Origin: Pseudomonadota bacterium
GTDB taxonomy: Bacteria > Pseudomonadota > Alphaproteobacteria > Dongiales > Dongiaceae
DNA: 64,000 nt
NCBI GenBank assembly: GCA_016183985.1
Contig: JACPDN010000005.1
Location: 124,001 to 188,000, forward strand
Direction: 5' to 3'
Shown: positions 61,102-64,000 of the stretch, in pieces
Layout: each line of letters begins with the position of its first letter
How positions within the stretch are numbered: the first letter of the stretch is position 1
Translations under genes and position numbers: made by a program
The notes under the pieces: model-generated
The model's input: the letters and a program-made list of their open reading frames with translations, nothing else
Database searches by the model: none
Told to the model about the DNA's origin: nothing

Positions 61102-62508
61102 TCAGGCGCCCTCGGGCTTCAGTCCCTCGGCACGCTCATTGGTGTTGATACCGAGCGAGCGCAGTTTGCGGTGAAGCGCCGAACGCTCCATGCCGACGAA
61201 ATTGGCGGTGCGGGAGATATTTCCCCCGAAGCGTGCCACCTGGCTTTCGAGATAACGCCGCTCGAAGATCTCGCGCGCCTCGCGCAGCGGCAGCGACATG
61301 ACCTCGGTACCATCGGCAAGCGATGTCGGTGCAATGGAGACGGAACCGATATCCGGCGGCAGCATATCGGCGCGTATGGCTTCGTCCGGTGCGCCACCAG
61401 TCATGATCAGAATCCAATCGATGACATTCCGGAGCTGGCGGACGTTGCCCGGCCATTCATAGGCTTGCAGCACGGCAATCGCATCCTCGGCGAGACGTCG
61501 CGCCGGCAGGCCGGTCTGTTCGGAGGCGCGGGCCATGAAGTATTCGAGCAGATCAAAGATATCGTCGCGCCGCTCTTTCAGCGGCGGCAGGCGCATCGGC
61601 ACCACATTGAGGCGGTAGAAGAGATCCTGCCGGAAGCGGCCGGCCGTCATTTCGGCTTGAAGATCGCGGGCGGTTGAGGCGATCACACGGACGTCGACCT
61701 CGACCCGGGTCTTGCCACCGACGCGCTCGAAAGTCTGTTCCTGCAGGACGCGCAGGATTTTGCCCTGGGTCTCGAGCGGCATGTCGGCCACTTCGTCGAG
61801 CAGCAAGGTGCCGCCATGCGCCTGCTCCAGGAAACCAATCTTGGCAGCCCCTTCCCCGTCCCGTTCCTGGCCGAAGAGCTCGATCTCCAGGCGGTCGGGA
61901 TGCATGGTGGCGCAGTTCAGCACGACGAACGGCCCGGTAGCGCGCTTCGAACGCTTGTGCAGGAGGCGGGCCGCCACCTCCTTGCCGCTGCCCGGAGGGC
62001 CGGAAAAGAGCACGCGGCTCCCCGTCGGTGCCACGCGTTCGATGGCGAGACGGAGCTGCAGAATGGCCTGAGATGAGCCGATAAGCTCACCCTCTGCGCC
62101 GGCGCGGTGTTTCAGTTCCTCGACCTCACGGCGCAGGCGCGCCGCTTCGAGCGCACGCTCGATCGTCAGCAGCAGGCGGTCGGACTTGAACGGCTTTTCG
62201 ATGAAGTCATAGGCGCCATTTTTAATGGCTGTCACGGCCGTCTCGATATTGCCGTGGCCGCTGATCATGATGACGGGAATGTCTGAAAACTCGACCTTCA
62301 GGATCTCGAGCAGTCCCATGCCATCGAGAGCGGAATTGTTCAGCCAGATATCGAGGACGATGAGATTTGGCCGCCGGGTGCGCAATTGCGCCAGGGCCGC
62401 ATCGCTGTCCCCTGCCTCGCGTGTCTGGAAGCCTTCATCGCCGAGAATGCCGCTGATGAGCAAGCGGATGTCCGCCTCGTCATCGACGATGAGAATGTCC
62501 CGCGCCAT
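61102..62508 (-). CDS. ntrX: Nitrogen-related response regulator NtrX
   Basis: The 468-residue protein has a receiver domain (Asp53 in V-L-D-I-W-L), an AAA+ domain with Walker A G-P-P-G-S-G-K-E and Walker B L-L-L-D-E-V, and a Fis-type helix-turn-helix at the end (N-I-S-R-T-A-N-F-V-G-M-E-R-S-A-L-H-R-K-L). The sigma-54-contacting G-A-F-T-G-A loop is replaced by D-G-E-G-A-A-K-I-G, as in other NtrX proteins, so it likely regulates without activating sigma-54. ntrY lies 30 bases upstream on the same transcript. Confidence 0.95.
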   Translation of the reverse strand: MARDILIVDDEADIRLLISGILGDEGFQTREAGDSDAALAQLRTRRPNLIVLDIWLNNSALDGMGLLEILKVEFSDIPVIMISGHGNIETAVTAIKNGAYDFIEKPFKSDRLLLTIERALEAARLRREVEELKHRAGAEGELIGSSQAILQLRLAIERVAPTGSRVLFSGPPGSGKEVAARLLHKRSKRATGPFVVLNCATMHPDRLEIELFGQERDGEGAAKIGFLEQAHGGTLLLDEVADMPLETQGKILRVLQEQTFERVGGKTRVEVDVRVIASTARDLQAEMTAGRFRQDLFYRLNVVPMRLPPLKERRDDIFDLLEYFMARASEQTGLPARRLAEDAIAVLQAYEWPGNVRQLRNVIDWILIMTGGAPDEAIRADMLPPDIGSVSIAPTSLADGTEVMSLPLREAREIFERRYLESQVARFGGNISRTANFVGMERSALHRKLRSLGINTNERAEGLKPEGA

Positions 62509-62538
62509 ACGTCACTGCCCCATTCTGTCTTCTGGTGA

Positions 62539-64000
62539 CTATCTGCTGGCAATCTGCAGGCCGGGGGCCGTATCGGCACTGTCCGGCGACCGCATTTGCG
62601 GTGCATCGAGTGGAAAACTCAACGTCACCACCGCCCCGCCACCCGGACGGTCTGCCAACGACAAACGACCACCATGGTCCTCCATGATCTTCTTGACGAT
62701 AGCTAGCCCCAGACCGGTTCCCTTGCTGCGCGTCGTCACATAGGGTTCAGTCAGGCGCTCGCGGCCTTCCTTCGGCAAACCTTTGCCGTTGTCGGCAACA
62801 CTGAGAAGCAATGCATCGCTCTCGCGTCTTATCCATAAATGGATATGCCCCGGCGTCAAGAGGCCATCCCGGCCAGTCGCGTCCCCCTCTTCCATGCGAC
62901 CTTCGATCGCATCGGCGCCGTTCTGGAGCAGGTTTGTCAGTGCGCGATTGAACTGGCTCGAATCGCATTGGATCATGACCGGAATCTCGGGCAGGTCGAG
63001 CGAGTATTCGATTCCGGGATGCGCACTCTGCTGCAGGAAGACCAATTCCTTTGCCAGGGCGACAGGGCTTTCCGGATTGAGCACCGGCGCCGGCATGCGA
63101 GCGAAGGCGGAGAATTCATCGACCATCCGCCCGATGTCGCCAACTTGCCGGATGATGGTGTCGGTGCAGACCGTGAAGGTCTCGGGATCCTCGGTAATCT
63201 GCTTCAGGTATTTCCGTTTCAACCGCTCGGCTGACAGCTGAATTGGGGTTAACGGATTCTTGATCTCGTGGGCAATGCGCCGGGCGATATCGGACCAGGC
63301 CGCCTTGCGCTGCGCCGACAGCAGCTCCGTAACGTCATCGAAGGTGATGACCAGGCGCATGTGACCGTCCTCGCTCCGTTCGGACACCACGCGGACATGG
63401 AAGGTGCTGGTGGCACCATTCCGGTTCAAAGAAATCTGGCCATCGGCGACGCCTGAACTGCGATGCTGTGCTTGTCCCAACAACTCAGCCATTTCAGGAA
63501 CCAAGGCCGCAATAGGCTGTCCGATGCCCTGCTCCAGATCCTGACCGACAAGCGTCGACGCCGAGCGGTTGGCAAAGTCGACAATGCCGTTTTCGGTAAC
63601 ACCGATCACGCCCGCAGAAACGCCGGACAAAATGAGACCGGTGAGGCGGCTGCGGTCGTTGAGATCGCGGTTGGCCGCGATGAGGGCCGCCTGCTGGCTT
63701 TGCAATTGCGACGCCATGACATTGAATGTCCGACTGAGCGCCGCAAATTCGTCATTGCGCGACCCTACCCTAACACGGGCCGACATGTCGCCGTCGCCGA
63801 TCTTCTGGGCTGCCGAGGCCAAGCGCGAAACCGGTTTCACCAGCTTGCTCGCCGAGATGATGGCGTACCAGACTGCACCGAGCAACATCAACAGCGCCAA
63901 GACGGCATAGATGACGCCAGACGTGATCTGCAATGAGGAGCGATCTCGTTCCAGTTTATGATACAGCCGGGCTGCATCTTCCGTGCCCCGAACGGCGCTC
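62539..64000 (-). CDS. ntrY: Sensor histidine kinase NtrY (N-terminal part outside window)
   Basis: The frame runs open from the window edge to a stop at 62539-62541, giving 486 residues. Visible parts are a transmembrane helix near the edge, a HAMP domain (V-K-P-V-S-R-L-A-S-A-A), a PAS domain, the H box R-I-A-H-E-I-K-N-P-L-T-P-I-Q-L-S-A-E-R, N box N-L-L-Q-N-G-A-D-A-I and G boxes V-A-D-N-G-K-G-L and G-T-G-L-G-L-A-I-V. NtrY phosphorylates NtrX in response to nitrogen or redox state. The typical ~750-residue length implies ~270 residues are missing beyond 64000. Confidence 0.95.
   Translation of the reverse strand, partial: SAVRGTEDAARLYHKLERDRSSLQITSGVIYAVLALLMLLGAVWYAIISASKLVKPVSRLASAAQKIGDGDMSARVRVGSRNDEFAALSRTFNVMASQLQSQQAALIAANRDLNDRSRLTGLILSGVSAGVIGVTENGIVDFANRSASTLVGQDLEQGIGQPIAALVPEMAELLGQAQHRSSGVADGQISLNRNGATSTFHVRVVSERSEDGHMRLVITFDDVTELLSAQRKAAWSDIARRIAHEIKNPLTPIQLSAERLKRKYLKQITEDPETFTVCTDTIIRQVGDIGRMVDEFSAFARMPAPVLNPESPVALAKELVFLQQSAHPGIEYSLDLPEIPVMIQCDSSQFNRALTNLLQNGADAIEGRMEEGDATGRDGLLTPGHIHLWIRRESDALLLSVADNGKGLPKEGRERLTEPYVTTRSKGTGLGLAIVKKIMEDHGGRLSLADRPGGGAVVTLSFPLDAPQMRSPDSADTAPGLQIASR

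Overview
The window is a GC-rich alphaproteobacterial chromosome segment. Its signature gene neighbourhoods (ntrY-ntrX-dat-HAD-hfq-hflX, rplM-rpsI-argC, glnB-glnA, tRNA-Leu-tig-clpP-clpX, methylmalonyl-CoA epimerase next to a DUF1467 gene) fit Rhodospirillales, possibly near Dongia or Azospirillum; the family-level placement is inference. There is no prophage, insertion sequence or CRISPR array. Almost all genes are housekeeping, regulatory or envelope genes packed at high density.

Layout. 0-3 kb: end of a glutathione S-transferase gene, then a LemA gene with three TPM-domain genes. 3-7.4 kb: a GGDEF cyclase divergent from an MlrC-type M81 protein, then a methyltransferase/esterase pair. 7.5-10.1 kb: rplM, rpsI, argC, gamma carbonic anhydrase. 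10.1-13.6 kb: two tandem chemoreceptors. 13.7-15.6 kb: glnB-glnA behind a near-perfect sigma-54 promoter. 15.7-18.3 kb: two flavin oxidases. 18.4-24.3 kb: a secreted TPR-CHAT caspase-like protein convergent with a 928-residue calcium-repeat protein. 24.5-26.8 kb: two DUF805 membrane proteins and an aminotransferase. 27-30.4 kb: tRNA-His and two coupled TPR genes, the second frameshifted. 30.7-32 kb: tag, DUF1467, methylmalonyl-CoA epimerase. 32.2-37.3 kb: an exported-protein district (two FecR-like proteins around a PEP-CTERM-like protein, an NTF2-like protein and a Sel1-SPOR protein). 37.3-43.3 kb: nnr, a GNAT gene, tRNA-Leu, tig, clpP, clpX. 43.4-49.7 kb: small accessory genes, including two PAS-type proteins, a TetR/SDR divergent pair and two 2-oxoglutarate-oxygenase-like proteins. 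49.8-57.6 kb: mazG, a MarR/arginase-like operon, HAD-LysR, a flavoprotein, UPF0303, a beta-hydroxyacid dehydrogenase and an inositol-monophosphatase-like gene. 57.6-64 kb: hflX, hfq, HAD, an interrupted D-amino-acid aminotransferase gene, ntrX and the 3' part of ntrY, all on the minus strand.

How genes work together. Nitrogen control appears twice: the sigma-54-driven glnB-glnA operon, and the NtrY/NtrX two-component pair whose transcript may continue into dat, HAD, hfq and hflX. Protein quality control is grouped as tig-clpP-clpX. Many gene pairs overlap by ATGA, GTGA or TAATG junctions, which indicates translational coupling.

Most notable observations: an in-frame TAG at codon 26 of the D-amino-acid aminotransferase gene; a one-base frameshift at a G4 run in a TPR gene; an arginase-family protein with Cys where the first metal-binding His should be, coupled to a MarR gene and driven by a textbook promoter whose spacer is filled by a palindrome; a hairpin that would hide the ribosome-binding site of a chemoreceptor gene; dispersed palindromic repeats; and the CHAT/calcium-repeat pair.
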